The translations under genes were made by a program, and so were the position numbers. Shown here piece by piece: positions 63,137 to 64,000 of a stretch of 64,000 nucleotides of DNA. The notes beneath the pieces are model-generated. The model saw only the letters and a program-made list of their open reading frames with translations, did no database searches and was not told the origin of the DNA. The stretch lies in the NCBI GenBank assembly GCA_963971575.1, contig OZ020613.1, forward strand, positions 45,622,239 to 45,686,238, in the 5' to 3' direction. The first letter of the stretch is position 1, and each line of letters begins with the position of its first letter. This DNA comes from Liopterus haemorrhoidalis. Taxonomy: Eukaryota; Arthropoda; Insecta; Coleoptera; Dytiscidae.

Positions 63137-64000
63137 CTAGTCTTTAAGTAGGGGGTAGTAAATTTTGCTGAGCTCGTCCGTTTCAGTTTTTTTATTAACG
63201 TTTTTGTCCTTTGTACTTTGTATGTGGAGCATTTCAGAGGTGAGACGTTTGTAGGTGTTCGGTTCTTTGTCTAGGATTTCGACTTTAGAGTAGTCAAAAA
63301 TATGATTTAAGGTCGTGGCATGTATTCCAAGACTAGTGCTCTGTGGTTTGAGTCTCACATCTGAGCGATGCTGAGTAAGTCTGTGTCTTAGTTTTTGTGA
63401 CGTGGTACCGATGTAGGAAAGGGGGCATGTGGAGCAAGGGATGTTGTAAACCACATTAGGTTGGTCTAATGTCTCAATTTTAGCTTTAAGATTGGTAAAA
63501 TTTTTTTGGTTTTTGTTAGTGGCCGTGAAAGCTACCGACATGTCATATTTAGTAAATACTTTTTTGAAACTATTGAAGGTGGAGTCATGGTACGGTAGGG
63601 ATATGAATTTTTTGCTGTCTCTGTTTTGATTTTCATTGTTTCTATTATACATTTTTTGTGTTTTCTCTTTTATGCTTCTCCTTATTATTTTTTCGGGGTA
63701 GCAGTTTTCTGTGAAGGCGTCTATGATCTTATTTAGGTTTTGTTTCCTAAATTTAACGTGGGATAGTGTCAAAGCTCTGTCTATGACATTGTTTAAGGTG
63801 TTAATTTTTAGGTTTTTTGGGTGGTTAGAGAGGTAATGGAGATAGCGCCAGCTGTGGGTGGGTTTCTGATACCAATTAGTCATAAGTTTGTTGTCGGAGT
63901 TTCTAATAAGTGATGTGTCCAGGAAGTGTATGGTGTTATTGCATTCTGTTTCAAGAGTGAATTGTAATCGGGGATGGTAATCGTTAAAAGTCTTTGTCAG
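63137..64000 (-). CDS. PLE reverse transcriptase C-terminus + GIY-YIG endonuclease (partial)
   Basis: The frame is open from the window edge to TAA at 63137 (about 287 codons visible). It begins within the RT (FLDTSLIRN, NWYQKPTHSWRYL, the typical late RT motif of PLEs), then a Lys-rich linker and the GIY-YIG domain: VVYNIPCSTC, SYIGTTSQKLRHRLTQH, HIFDYSKVEILDKE and SEMLHIQ. No stop or frameshift is seen in the visible part, so this copy could be fairly young. PLEs prime reverse transcription at a nick made by the GIY-YIG domain. The catalytic RT aspartates lie beyond the window. Confidence 0.85.
   Translation of the reverse strand: MTKTFNDYHPRLQFTLETECNNTIHFLDTSLIRNSDNKLMTNWYQKPTHSWRYLHYLSNHPKNLKINTLNNVIDRALTLSHVKFRKQNLNKIIDAFTENCYPEKIIRRSIKEKTQKMYNRNNENQNRDSKKFISLPYHDSTFNSFKKVFTKYDMSVAFTATNKNQKNFTNLKAKIETLDQPNVVYNIPCSTCPLSYIGTTSQKLRHRLTQHRSDVRLKPQSTSLGIHATTLNHIFDYSKVEILDKEPNTYKRLTSEMLHIQSTKDKNVNKKTETDELSKIYYPLLKD

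Larger units (their letters stand above)
62285..64000 (-). mobile_element. Penelope-like element (family 1), runs off the window
   Basis: 3' end near 62285, hammerhead ribozyme at 62343-62399, a ~740-bp 3' region, then the RT/GIY-YIG frame 63137-64000. Same family as the copies at 22224-23465. The 5' part lies beyond the window. A TAAA-repeat sits near 62965-62998. Confidence 0.82.

Noticed and set aside
1..64000. tRNA, rRNA or snRNA genes
   Set aside because: No clover-leaf A/B box pairs, rRNA motifs or snRNA promoters were recognised by eye; a tRNAscan/Infernal run would be decisive.

Overview
The window looks like AT-rich nuclear DNA of an arthropod, most likely an insect. It has spliced genes with GT-AG introns, lineage-expanded C2H2 zinc-finger genes, a 17.6/297-like (errantivirus-type) LTR element, Tc1/mariner elements, several LINE families and Penelope-like elements (PLEs). 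No rRNA, tRNA, CRISPR array, operon or bacterial signal was seen. The species cannot be named from the sequence.

Host genes. Four paralogous C2H2 zinc-finger genes form the backbone: A (+, 3309-9796), B (-, 29786-32520), C (-, 41193-50020) and D (-, 56725-62159, first exon not seen). Each has small upstream exons and one large 3' exon with the whole finger array. Every splice junction is phase 1, so each middle exon can be skipped or shuffled without a frameshift. The small exons encode acidic peptides built around psi-K-x-E (SUMO-consensus) motifs such as IKSE, IKTE and IKKE. A and D form one subfamily (long exon 2) and B and C another (short exon 2). Conserved blocks upstream of exon 1 are visible in A, B and C. 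Beyond the stop codons of B and D lie decayed finger arrays that share lesions.

Mobile DNA fills introns and intergenic space. 0-3 kb: a Tc1/mariner-type MITE and a Harbinger-like element (second copy at 7.9-8.4 kb). 9.87-10.57 kb: a minisatellite. 11.5-15.1 kb: a PHD-ORF1 LINE with an internal deletion. 15.7-18.3 kb: gypsy and RTE fragments. 18.36-22.19 kb: an LTR element lacking RNase H, integrase and most of env. 22.2-24.0 kb: a head-to-head PLE pair and inverted LTR pieces inside TA repeats. 24.0-26.8 kb: an element with ~900-bp terminal inverted repeats and a cysteine-rich ORF. 27.7-28.2 kb: a Pif1/Helitron helicase relic. 34-40.6 kb: a PLE split by a LINE, another LINE and another PLE. 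42-49.5 kb: LINE, PLE and hAT pieces in gene C introns. 50-54.7 kb: nested repeats, a Tc1 element and MITEs. 55-56.4 kb: a LINE inside gene D's decayed array. 57.5-62 kb: Helitron-like, LINE, mariner MITE and transposase relics. 62.3-64 kb: a PLE running off the end.

The most striking signal is a set of hammerhead-ribozyme cores at the ends of the PLE copies: CTGANGA, one extra nucleotide, a stem II whose pairing is kept while its sequence changes, then GAA(A). The best (62343-62399, minus) has a full 10-bp stem I and a GUC cleavage site. Functionally, the window pairs a young family of probable DNA-binding, possibly SUMO-dependent regulators with a dense transposon load. A transposon-silencing role is an attractive inference, not something the sequence proves.
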